A program made the position numbers and the translations under genes. Positions 52,955-64,000 of a stretch of DNA of 64,000 bases are shown piece by piece. Source of the stretch: Ascidia mentula (lineage: Eukaryota; Chordata; Ascidiacea; Phlebobranchia; Ascidiidae). The stretch spans positions 11,732,001-11,796,000 of the forward strand of contig OX387201.1 of assembly GCA_947561715.1 (NCBI GenBank), read 5' to 3'. Each line of letters starts with the position of its first letter. The first letter of the stretch is position 1. The notes below the pieces were generated by a model. The model saw nothing but the letters and a program-made list of their open reading frames with translations, did not search any database and was not told where the DNA came from.

Positions 52955-55162
52955 CGGTTGCACAAAGTATGTAACTCTGCGCTTTCAGCACTTGTCCATT
53001 TTGCAGTATATGACTTTTCGATAAAAAATATTTTTTTTCAGTACAAGCTTTATTATACAGTGGAAAACGCTGATACTCCAGTACTGAGTTTGCGGTTGCA
53101 CAACGTATGTAACTATGCGATTTCAGCACTGGTCCATTTTGCAGTATATGACTTTTCGATAAAAAATATGTTTTTTCAGTACAAGCTTTATTATACAGTG
53201 GAAAACGCTGATACTCCAGTACTGAGTTTGCGGTTGCACAACGTATGTAACTATGCGATTTCAGCACTTGTCCATTTTGCAGTATATGACTTTTCGATGA
53301 AAAATATTTTTTTTCATTACAAGCTTTATTATACAGTGGAAAACGCTGATACTCCAGTACTGAGTTTGCGGTTGCACAACGTATGTAACTCTGCGCTTTC
53401 AGCACTTGTCCATTTTGCAGTATATGACTTTTCGATAAAAAATATTTTTTTTCACTACAAGCTTTATTATACAGTGGAAAACGCTGATACTCCAGTGCTG
53501 AGTTTGCGGTTGCACAACGTATGTAACTATGCGATTTCAGCACTTGTCCATTTTGCAGTATATGACTTTTCGATAAAAAATATTTTTTTTCAGTACAAGC
53601 TTTATTATACAGTGGAAAACGCTGATACTCCAGTACTGAGTTTGCGGTTGCACAATGTATGTAACTATGCGATTTCAGCACTTGTCCATTTTGCAGTATA
53701 TGACTTTTCGATAAAAAATATGTTTTTTCAGTACAAGCTTTATTATACAGTGGAAAACGCTGATACTCCAGTACTGAGTTTGCGGTTGCACAACGTATGT
53801 AACTATGCGATTTCAGCACTTGTCCATTTTGCAGTATATGACTTTTCGATAAAAAATATTTTTTTTCAGTACAAGCTTTACTATACAGTGGAAAACGCTG
53901 ATACTCCAGTACTGAGTTTGCGGTTGCACAACGCAGGTAACTATGCGATTTCAGCACTTGTCCATTTTGCAGTATATGACTTTTCGATAAAAAATATTTT
54001 TTTTCAGTACAAGCTTTATTATACAGTGGAAAACGCTGATACTCCAGTACTGAGTTAGCGGTTGCACAAAGTATGTAACTCTGCGCTTTCAGCACTTGTC
54101 CATTTTGCAGTATATGACTTTTCGATAAAAAATATTTTTTTTCAGTACAAGCTTTATTATACAGTGGAAAACGCTGATACTCCAGTACTGAGTTTGCGGT
54201 TGCACAACGTATGTAACTATGCGATTTCAGCACTGGTCCATTTTGCAGTATATGACTTTTCGATAAAAAATATGTTTTTTCAGTACAAGCTTTATTATAC
54301 AGTGGAAAACGCTGATACTCCAGTACTGAGTTTGCGGTTGCACAACGTATGTAACTATGCGATTTCAGCACTTGTCCATTTTGCAGTATATGACTTTTCG
54401 ATGAAAAATATTTTTTTTCATTACAAGCTTTATTATACAGTGGAAAACGCTGATACTCCAGTACTGAGTTTGCGGTTGCACAACGTATGTAACTCTGCGC
54501 TTTCAGCACTTGTCCATTTTGCAGTATATGACTTTTCGATAAAAAATATTTTTTTTCACTACAAGCTTTATTATACAGTGGAAAACGCTGATACTCCAGT
54601 GCTGAGTTTGCGGTTGCACAACGTATGTAACTATGCGATTTCAGCACTTGTCCATTTTGCAGTATATGACTTTTCGATAAAAAATATTTTTTTTCAGTAC
54701 AAGCTTTATTATACAGTGGAAAACGCTGATACTCCAGTACTGAGTTTGCGGTTGCACAATGTATGTAACTATGCGATTTCAGCACTTGTCCATTTTGCAG
54801 TATATGACTTTTCGATAAAAAATATGTTTTTTCAGTACAAGCTTTATTATACAGTGGAAAACGCTGATACTCCAGTACTGAGTTTGCGGTTGCACAACGT
54901 ATGTAACTATGCGATTTCAGCACTTGTCCATTTTGCAGTATATGACTTTTCGATAAAAAATATTTTTTTTCAGTACAAGCTTTATTATACAGTGGAAAAC
55001 GCTGATACTCCAGTACTGAGTTTGCGGTTGCACAACGCAGGTAACTATGCGATTTCAGCACTTGTCCATTTTGCAGTATATGACTTTTCGATAAAAAATA
55101 TTTTTTTTCAGTACAAGCTTTATTATACAGTGGAAAACGCTGATACTCCAGTACTGAGTTAG
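52955..55162 (+). repeat. Two tandem 8-monomer repeats, further copy
   Basis: 52,955-54,058 and 54,059-55,162 repeat 49,781-51,988 at offset 3174. The ctttactatac change appears again only in the first member, near 53,877. Together with the 2-monomer block this shows a 3174-bp tandem duplication that is absent from copy 1. Confidence 0.87.
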
Positions 55163-58100
55163 CGGTTGCACAAAGTATGTAACTCTGCGCTTTCAGCACT
55201 TGTCCATTTTGCAGTATATGACTTTTCGATAAAAAATATTTTTTTTCATTACAAGCTTTATTATACAGTGGAAAACGCTGATACTCCAGTATTGCGTTTG
55301 CGGTTGCACAACGTATGTAACTATGCGATTTCAGCACTTGTCCATTTTGCAGTATATGACTTTTCGATAAAAAATATTTTTTTTCAGTACAAGCTTTATT
55401 ATACAGTGGAAAACGCTGATACTCCAGTACTGAGTTTGCGGTTGCACAACGCTTGTAACTATGCGATTTCAGCACTTGTCCATTTTGCAGTATATGACTT
55501 TTCGATAAAAAATATTTTTTTTCAGTACAAGCTTTATTATACAGTGGAAAACGCTGATACTCCAGTACTGAGTTTGCGGTTGCACAACGCATGTAACTAT
55601 GCGATTTCAGCACTTGTCCATTTTGCAGTATATGACTTTTCGATAAAAAATATTTTTTTTCAGTACAAGCTTTATTATACAGTGGAAAACGCTGATACTC
55701 CAGTACTAAGTTTGCGGTTGCACAACGTATGTAACTATGCGATTTCAGCACTTGTCCATTTTGCAGTATATGACTTTTCGATAAAAAATATGTTTTTTCA
55801 GTACAAGCTTTATTATACAGTGGAAAACGCTGATACTCCAGTACTGAGTTTGCGGTTGCACAACGTATGTAACTATGCGATTTCAGCACTTGTCCATTTT
55901 GCAGTATATGACTTTTCGATGAAAAATATTTTTTTTCATTACAAGCTTTATTATACAGTGGAAAACGCTGATACTCCAGTACTGAGTTTGCGGTTGCACA
56001 ACGTATGTAACTCTGCGCTTTCAGCACTTGTCCATTTTGCAGTATATGACTTTTCGATAAAAAATATTTTTTTTCAGTACAAGCTTTATTATACAGTGGA
56101 AAACGCTGATACTCCAGTACTGAGTTTGCGGTTGCACAACGTATGTAACTCTGCGCTTTCAGCACTTGTCCATTTTGCAGTATATGACTTTTCGATAAAA
56201 AATATTTTTTTTCATTACAAGCTTTATTATACAGTGGAAAACGCTGATACTCCAGTACTGAGTTTGCGGTTGCACAACGTATGTAACTCTGCGCTTTCAG
56301 CACTTGTCCATTTTGCAGTATATGACTTTTCGATAAAAAATATTTTTTTTCAGTACAAGCTTTATTATACAGTGGAAAACGCTGATACTCCAGTACTGAG
56401 TTTGCGGTTGCACAACGTATGTAACTATGCGATTTCAGCACTTGTCCATTTTGCAGTATATGACTTTTCGATAAAAAATATTTTTTTTCATTGCAAGCTT
56501 TATTATACAGTGGAAAACGCTGATACTCCAGTATTGCGTTTGCGGTTGCACAACGTATGTAACTATGCGCTTTCAGCACTTGTCCATTTGGCAGTATATG
56601 ACTTTTCGATAAAAAATATTTTTTTTCAGTACAAGCTTTATTATACAGTGGAAAACGCTGATACTCCAGTACTGAGTTTGCGGTTGCACAACGCATGTAA
56701 CTATGCGATTTCAGCACTTGTCCATTTTGCAGTATATGACTTTTCGATAAAAAATATTTTTTTTCAGTACAAGCTTTATTATACAGTGGAAAACGCTGAT
56801 ACTCCAGTACTGAGTTTGCGGTTGCACAACGTATGTAACTATGCGATTTCAGCACTTGTCCATTTTGCAGTATATGACTTTTCGATAAAAAATATGTTTT
56901 TTCAGTACAAGCTTTATTATACAGTGGAAAACGCTGATACTCCAGTACTAAGTTTGCGGTTGCACAACGTATGTAACTATGCGCTTTCAGCACTTGTCCA
57001 TTTGGCAGTATATGACTTTTCGATAAAAAATATTTTTTTTCAGTACAAGCTTTATTATACAGTGGAAAACGCTGATACTCCAGTACTGAGTTTGCGGTTG
57101 CACAACGCATGTAACTATGCGATTTCAGCACTTGTCCATTTTGCAGTATATGACTTTTCGATAAAAAATATTTTTTTTCAGTACAAGCTTTATTATACAG
57201 TGGAAAACGCTGATACTCCAGTACTGAGTTTGCGGTTGCACAACGTATGTAACTATGCGATTTCAGCACTTGTCCATTTTGCAGTATATGACTTTTCGAT
57301 AAAAAATATGTTTTTTCAGTACAAGCTTTATTATACAGTGGAAAACGCTGATACTCCAGTACTAAGTTTGCGGTTGCACAACGTATGTAACTATGCGATT
57401 TCAGCACTTGTCCATTTTGCAGTATATGACTTTTCGATAAAAAATATGTTTTTTCAGTACAAGCTTTATTATACAGTGGAAAACGCTGATACTCCAGTAC
57501 TGAGTTTGCGGTTGCACAACGCAGGTAACTATGCGATTTCAGCACTTGTCCATTTTGCAGTATATGACTTTTCGATAAAAAATATTTTTTTTCAGTACAA
57601 GCTTTATTATACAGTGGAAAACGCTGATACTCCAGTACTGAGTTTGCGGTTGCACAACGTATGTAACTATGCGATTTCAGCACTTGTCCATTTTGCAGTA
57701 TATGACTTTTCGATAAAAAATATGTTTTTTCAGTACAAGCTTTATTATACAGTGGAAAACGCTGATACTCCAGTACTGAGTTTGCGGTTGCACAACGTAT
57801 GTAACTATGCGATTTCAGCACTTGTCCATTTTGCAGTATATGACTTTTCGATGAAAAATATTTTTTTTCATTACAAGCTTTATTATACAGTGGAAAACGC
57901 TGATACTCCAGTACTGAGTTTGCGGTTGCACAACGCATGTAACTATGCGATTTCAGCACTTGTCCATTTTGCAGTATATGACTTTTCGATAAAAAATATT
58001 TTTTTTCAGTACAAGCTTTATTATACAGTGGAAAACGCTGATACTCCAGTACTGAGTTTGCGGTTGCACAACGCATGTAACTATGCGATTTCAGTACTTG

Positions 58101-59164
58101 TCCATTTTGCAGTATATGACTTTTCGATAAAAAATATTTTTTTTCAGTACAAGCTTTATTATACAGTGGAAAACGCTGATACTCCAGTACTGAGTTTGCG
58201 GTTGCACAACGTATGTAACTATGCGATTTCAGCACTTGTCCATTTTGCAGTATATGACTTTTCGATAAAAAATATGTTTTTTCAGTACAAGCTTTATTAT
58301 ACAGTGGAAAACGCTGATACTCCAGTACTGAGTTTGCGGTTGCACAACGTATGTAACTATGCGATTTCAGCACTTGTCCATTTTGCAGTATATGACTTTT
58401 CGATGAAAAATATTTTTTTTCATTACAAGCTTTATTATACAGTGGAAAACGCTGATACTCCAGTACTGAGTTTGCGGTTGCACAACGTATGTAACTCTGC
58501 GCTTTCAGCACTTGTCCATTTTGCAGTATATGACTTTTCGATAAAAAATATTTTTTTTCACTACAAGCTTTATTATACAGTGGAAAACGCTGATACTCCA
58601 GTGCTGAGTTTGCGGTTGCACAACGTATGTAACTATGCGATTTCAGCACTTGTCCATTTTGCAGTATATGACTTTTCGATAAAAAATATTTTTTTTCAGT
58701 ACAAGCTTTATTATACAGTGGAAAACGCTGATACTCCAGTACTGAGTTTGCGGTTGCACAATGTATGTAACTATGCGATTTCAGCACTTGTCCATTTTGC
58801 AGTATATGACTTTTCGATAAAAAATATGTTTTTTCAGTACAAGCTTTATTATACAGTGGAAAACGCTGATACTCCAGTACTGAGTTTGCGGTTGCACAAC
58901 GTATGTAACTATGCGATTTCAGCACTTGTCCATTTTGCAGTATATGACTTTTCGATAAAAAATATTTTTTTTCAGTACAAGCTTTATTATACAGTGGAAA
59001 ACGCTGATACTCCAGTACTGAGTTTGCGGTTGCACAACGCAGGTAACTATGCGATTTCAGCACTTGTCCATTTTGCAGTATATGACTTTTCGATAAAAAA
59101 TATTTTTTTTCAGTACAAGCTTTATTATACAGTGGAAAACGCTGATACTCCAGTACTGAGTTAG
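55163..59164 (+). repeat. 29-monomer block, copy of 14,261-18,262
   Basis: Offset 40,902 bp and the same 29-unit order. One visible difference is ctaagt near 55,706 where the first copy has ctgagt near 14,804. cgcttgtaac is at 55,451. Confidence 0.88.
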
Positions 59165-62100
59165 CGGTTGCACAAAGTATGTAACTCTGCGCTTTCAGCA
59201 CTTGTCCATTTTGCAGTATATGACTTTTCGATAAAAAATATTTTTTTTCATTACAAGCTTTATTATACAGTGGAAAACGCTGATACTCCAGTACTGAGTT
59301 TGCGGTTGCACAACGTATGTAACTATGCGATTTCAGCACTTGTCCATTTTGCAGTATATGACTTTTCGATAAAAAATATTTTTTTTCATTGCAAGCTTTA
59401 TTGTACAGTGGAAAACGCTGATACTCCAGTATTGCGTTTGCGGTTGCACAACGTATGTAACTATGCGCTTTCAGCACTTGTCCATTTTGCAGTATATGAC
59501 TTTTCGATAAAAAATATTTTTTTTCAGTACAAGCTTTATTATACAGTGGAAAACGCTGATACTCCAGTACTGAGTTTGCGGTTGCACAAAGTATGTAACT
59601 CTGCGTTTTCAGCACTTGTCCATTTTGCAGTATTTGACTTTTCGATAAAAAATATGTTTTTTCAGTACAAGCTTTATTATACAGTGGAAAACGCTGATAC
59701 TCCAGTACTGAGTTTGCGGTTGCACAACGCATGTAACTATGCGATTTCAGCACTTGTCCATTTTGCAGTATATGACTTTTCGATAAAAAATATTTTTTTT
59801 CAGTACAAGCTTTATTATACAGTGGAAAACGCTGATACTCCAGTACTGAGTTTGCGGTTGCACAACGTATGTAACTATGCGATTTCAGCACTTGTCCATT
59901 TTGCAGTATATGACTTTTCGATAAAAAATATTTTTTTTCAGTACAAGCTTTATTATACAGTGGAAAACGCTGATACTCCAGTACTGAGTTTGCGGTTGCA
60001 CAACGTATGTAACTATGCGATTTCAGCACTTGTCCATTTTGCAGTATATGACTTTTCGATAAAAAATATGTTTTTTCAGTACAAGCTTTATTATACAGTG
60101 GAAAACGCTGATACTCCAGTACTGAGTTTGCGGTTGCACAACGTATGTAACTATGCGATTTCAGCACTTGTCCATTTTGCAGTATATGACTTTTCGATGA
60201 AAAATATTTTTTTTCATTACAAGCTTTATTATACAGTGGAAAACGCTGATACTCCAGTACTGAGTTTGCGGTTGCACAACGTATGTAACTCTGCGCTTTC
60301 AGCACTTGTCCATTTTGCAGTATATGACTTTTCGATAAAAAATATTTTTTTTCACTACAAGCTTTATTATACAGTGGAAAACGCTGATACTCCAGTGCTG
60401 AGTTTGCGGTTGCACAACGTATGTAACTATGCGATTTCAGCACTTGTCCATTTTGCAGTATATGACTTTTCGATAAAAAATATTTTTTTTCAGTACAATC
60501 TTTATTATACAGTGGAAAACGCTGATACTCCAGTACTGAGTTTGCGGTTGCACAACGTATGTAACTCTGCGCTTTCAGCACTTGTCCATTTTGCAGTATA
60601 TGACTTTTCGATAAAAAATATTTTTTTTCATTACAAGCTTTATTATACAGTGGAAAACGCTGATACTCCAGTACTGAGTTTGCGGTTGCACAACGTATGT
60701 AACTCTGCGCTTTCAGCACTTGTCCATTTTGCAGTATATGACTTTTCGATAAAAAATATTTTTTTTCAGTACAAGCTTTATTATACAGTGGAAAACGCTG
60801 ATACTCCAGTACTGAGTTTGCGGTTGCACAACGTATGTAACTATGCGATTTCAGCACTTGTCCATTTTGCAGTATATGACTTTTCGATAAAAAATATTTT
60901 TTTTCATTGCAAGCTTTATTATACAGTGGAAAACGCTGATACTCCAGTATTGCGTTTGCGGTTGCACAACGTATGTAACTATGCGCTTTCAGCACTTGTC
61001 CATTTGGCAGTATATGACTTTTCGATAAAAAATATTTTTTTTCAGTACAAGCTTTATTATACAGTGGAAAACGCTGATACTCCAGTACTGAGTTTGCGGT
61101 TGCACAACGCATGTAACTATGCGATTTCAGCACTTGTCCATTTTGCAGTATATGACTTTTCGATAAAAAATATTTTTTTTCAGTACAAGCTTTATTATAC
61201 AGTGGAAAACGCTGATACTCCAGTACTGAGTTTGCGGTTGCACAACGTATGTAACTATGCGATTTCAGCACTTGTCCATTTTGCAGTATATGACTTTTCG
61301 ATAAAAAATATGTTTTTTCAGTACAAGCTTTATTATACAGTGGAAAACGCTGATACTCCAGTACTAAGTTTGCGGTTGCACAACGTATGTAACTATGCGC
61401 TTTCAGCACTTGTCCATTTGGCAGTATATGACTTTTCGATAAAAAATATTTTTTTTCAGTACAAGCTTTATTATACAGTGGAAAACGCTGATACTCCAGT
61501 ACTGAGTTTGCGGTTGCACAACGCATGTAACTATGCGATTTCAGCACTTGTCCATTTTGCAGTATATGACTTTTCGATAAAAAATATTTTTTTTCAGTAC
61601 AAGCTTTATTATACAGTGGAAAACGCTGATACTCCAGTACTGAGTTTGCGGTTGCACAACGTATGTAACTATGCGATTTCAGCACTTGTCCATTTTGCAG
61701 TATATGACTTTTCGATAAAAAATATGTTTTTTCAGTACAAGCTTTATTATACAGTGGAAAACGCTGATACTCCAGTACTAAGTTTGCGGTTGCACAACGT
61801 ATGTAACTATGCGATTTCAGCACTTGTCCATTTTGCAGTATATGACTTTTCGATAAAAAATATGTTTTTTCAGTACAAGCTTTATTATACAGTGGAAAAC
61901 GCTGATACTCCAGTACTGAGTTTGCGGTTGCACAACGCAGGTAACTATGCGATTTCAGCACTTGTCCATTTTGCAGTATATGACTTTTCGATAAAAAATA
62001 TTTTTTTTCAGTACAAGCTTTATTATACAGTGGAAAACGCTGATACTCCAGTACTGAGTTTGCGGTTGCACAACGTATGTAACTATGCGATTTCAGCACT

Positions 62101-63580
62101 TGTCCATTTTGCAGTATATGACTTTTCGATAAAAAATATGTTTTTTCAGTACAAGCTTTATTATACAGTGGAAAACGCTGATACTCCAGTACTGAGTTTG
62201 CGGTTGCACAACGTATGTAACTATGCGATTTCAGCACTTGTCCATTTTGCAGTATATGACTTTTCGATGAAAAATATTTTTTTTCATTACAAGCTTTATT
62301 ATACAGTGGAAAACGCTGATACTCCAGTACTGAGTTTGCGGTTGCACAACGCATGTAACTATGCGATTTCAGCACTTGTCCATTTTGCAGTATATGACTT
62401 TTCGATAAAAAATATTTTTTTTCAGTACAAGCTTTATTATACAGTGGAAAACGCTGATACTCCAGTACTGAGTTTGCGGTTGCACAACGCATGTAACTAT
62501 GCGATTTCAGTACTTGTCCATTTTGCAGTATATGACTTTTCGATAAAAAATATTTTTTTTCAGTACAAGCTTTATTATACAGTGGAAAACGCTGATACTC
62601 CAGTACTGAGTTTGCGGTTGCACAACGTATGTAACTATGCGATTTCAGCACTTGTCCATTTTGCAGTATATGACTTTTCGATAAAAAATATGTTTTTTCA
62701 GTACAAGCTTTATTATACAGTGGAAAACGCTGATACTCCAGTACTGAGTTTGCGGTTGCACAACGTATGTAACTATGCGATTTCAGCACTTGTCCATTTT
62801 GCAGTATATGACTTTTCGATGAAAAATATTTTTTTTCATTACAAGCTTTATTATACAGTGGAAAACGCTGATACTCCAGTACTGAGTTTGCGGTTGCACA
62901 ACGTATGTAACTCTGCGCTTTCAGCACTTGTCCATTTTGCAGTATATGACTTTTCGATAAAAAATATTTTTTTTCACTACAAGCTTTATTATACAGTGGA
63001 AAACGCTGATACTCCAGTGCTGAGTTTGCGGTTGCACAACGTATGTAACTATGCGATTTCAGCACTTGTCCATTTTGCAGTATATGACTTTTCGATAAAA
63101 AATATTTTTTTTCAGTACAAGCTTTATTATACAGTGGAAAACGCTGATACTCCAGTACTGAGTTTGCGGTTGCACAATGTATGTAACTATGCGATTTCAG
63201 CACTTGTCCATTTTGCAGTATATGACTTTTCGATAAAAAATATGTTTTTTCAGTACAAGCTTTATTATACAGTGGAAAACGCTGATACTCCAGTACTGAG
63301 TTTGCGGTTGCACAACGTATGTAACTATGCGATTTCAGCACTTGTCCATTTTGCAGTATATGACTTTTCGATAAAAAATATTTTTTTTCAGTACAAGCTT
63401 TATTATACAGTGGAAAACGCTGATACTCCAGTACTGAGTTTGCGGTTGCACAACGCAGGTAACTATGCGATTTCAGCACTTGTCCATTTTGCAGTATATG
63501 ACTTTTCGATAAAAAATATTTTTTTTCAGTACAAGCTTTATTATACAGTGGAAAACGCTGATACTCCAGTACTGAGTTAG
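59165..63580 (+). repeat. 32-monomer block, shorter copy of 18,263-24,610
   Basis: 4416 bp. Same start (ttgtacagtg at 59,401, caatcttta at 60,496) and same tail as the 46-monomer block, but the 1932-bp segment is present once. The unusual junction units of the longer copy (catttggca followed by cattgc; ttttttatc) are absent here, as expected if they formed during the duplication. Confidence 0.88.
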
Positions 63581-64000
63581 CGGTTGCACAAAGTATGTAA
63601 CTCTGCGCTTTCAGCACTTGTCCATTTTGCAGTATATGACTTTTCGATAAAAAATATTTTTTTTCATTACAAGCTTTATTATACAGTGGAAAACGCTGAT
63701 ACTCCAGTACTGAGTTTGCGGTTGCACAACGTATGTAACTATGCGATTTCAGCACTTGTCCATTTTGCAGTATATGACTTTTCGATAAAAAATATTTTTT
63801 TTCATTGCAAGCTTTATTGTACAGTGGAAAACGCTGATACTCCAGTATTGCGTTTGCGGTTGCACAACGTATGTAACTATGCGCTTTCAGCACTTGTCCA
63901 TTTTGCAGTATATGACTTTTCGATAAAAAATATTTTTTTTCAGTACAAGCTTTATTATACAGTGGAAAACGCTGATACTCCAGTACTGAGTTTGCGGTTG
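63581..64000 (+). repeat. Start of a further marker block, cut by the window edge
   Basis: About three monomers in the order cacaaag/cattac, ttgtacagtg, ttgcgt. This is the start shared by the 12-, 13-, 46- and 32-monomer blocks. In copy 1 the next block at the same place is the 13-monomer block, so that is the likely continuation. Confidence 0.85.

Larger units (their letters stand above)
1..64000 (+). repeat. 138-bp satellite DNA array, about 463 head-to-tail monomers
   Basis: Every part of the window reads as the same 138-bp unit in one orientation. The length fits: 64,000 minus five 27-bp inserts is about 462.8 units. Neighbouring monomers differ at a few recurrent sites, for example ctgagt/ctaagt/ttgcgt, cgtatgt/cgcatgt/cgcaggt, ctatgcgatt/ctctgcgctt, gataaa/gatgaa and cagtac/cattac/cattgc/cactac. 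Shared variants at fixed sites are typical of concerted evolution in satellites. I saw no inversion, transposon insertion or unique spacer. The array is open at both window edges. A centromeric or heterochromatic role is inferred from the architecture only; the family is not one I recognise. Confidence 0.98.

Noticed and set aside
41742-63893. Minus-strand open frame of 7383 codons
   Set aside because: Same explanation. It ends only where a ctgagt-to-cttagt variant happens to make a stop.
1-64000. CRISPR array
   Set aside because: The repeat is continuous, with no unique spacers between repeated segments and no cas genes.
1-64000. Transposon or retroelement origin of the monomer
   Set aside because: No terminal inverted repeats, target-site duplications, coding domains or long terminal repeats are visible. 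A search of repeat libraries with the consensus would be decisive, and I cannot run one.

Overview
The whole window is one block of satellite DNA. A 138-bp monomer is repeated head to tail about 463 times, always in the same orientation, from the first base to the last. I see no unique sequence, transposon, RNA gene or credible protein-coding gene, and both window edges cut through monomers, so the array continues on both sides. The consensus monomer (reference copy 902-1039) is about 35% G+C. It has a HindIII site, a 14-bp A/T dyad, and five CpGs (about 1.2 times expectation from its base content). Tens of kilobases of tandem monomers with higher-order structure indicate eukaryotic heterochromatin, perhaps centromeric or pericentromeric. 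The retained CpGs argue weakly for a lineage without heavy CpG methylation, such as many invertebrates. I cannot name the species.

Layout. Two kinds of domain alternate. One kind is marked by a T-to-A variant that creates gagTAGcgg followed by cacaaagtatg. This marker occurs 22 times, at 7.9-28.6 kb and 47.8-63.6 kb, and cuts those domains into blocks of 2, 5, 8, 12, 13, 29, 32 and 46 monomers, plus one of 16 monomers with a 27-bp insert. The other kind lacks the marker (1-7.9 kb and 28.6-47.8 kb) and carries different variants, including most of the 27-bp internal duplications. The left part (1 to about 7.4 kb) recurs almost base for base at 36,238 to about 43.7 kb, an offset of 36,237 bp. 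The later blocks recur at offsets of 37,728 and 40,902 bp, with blocks inserted, duplicated or lost between the copies. Nested inside are tandem duplications of 828, 1104, 1683, 1932, 2235 and 3174 bp. All of these offsets equal a whole number of monomers plus a whole number of 27-bp inserts.

Odd points. A segment at 31.3-32.8 kb holds the only three small indels I found (net zero) and several private substitutions. It also carries a marker-type module with the unmutated TTG. Three reading frames are largely free of stops because 138 is a multiple of 3; the longest runs 26.9 kb on the minus strand. The sequence gives no sign that these are genes. Each consensus monomer also carries a splice-donor-like GTATGT and an acceptor-like T8CAG that would bound a 75-nt interval. 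No genes work together here; the biology lies in how the array is organised, amplified and possibly transcribed.
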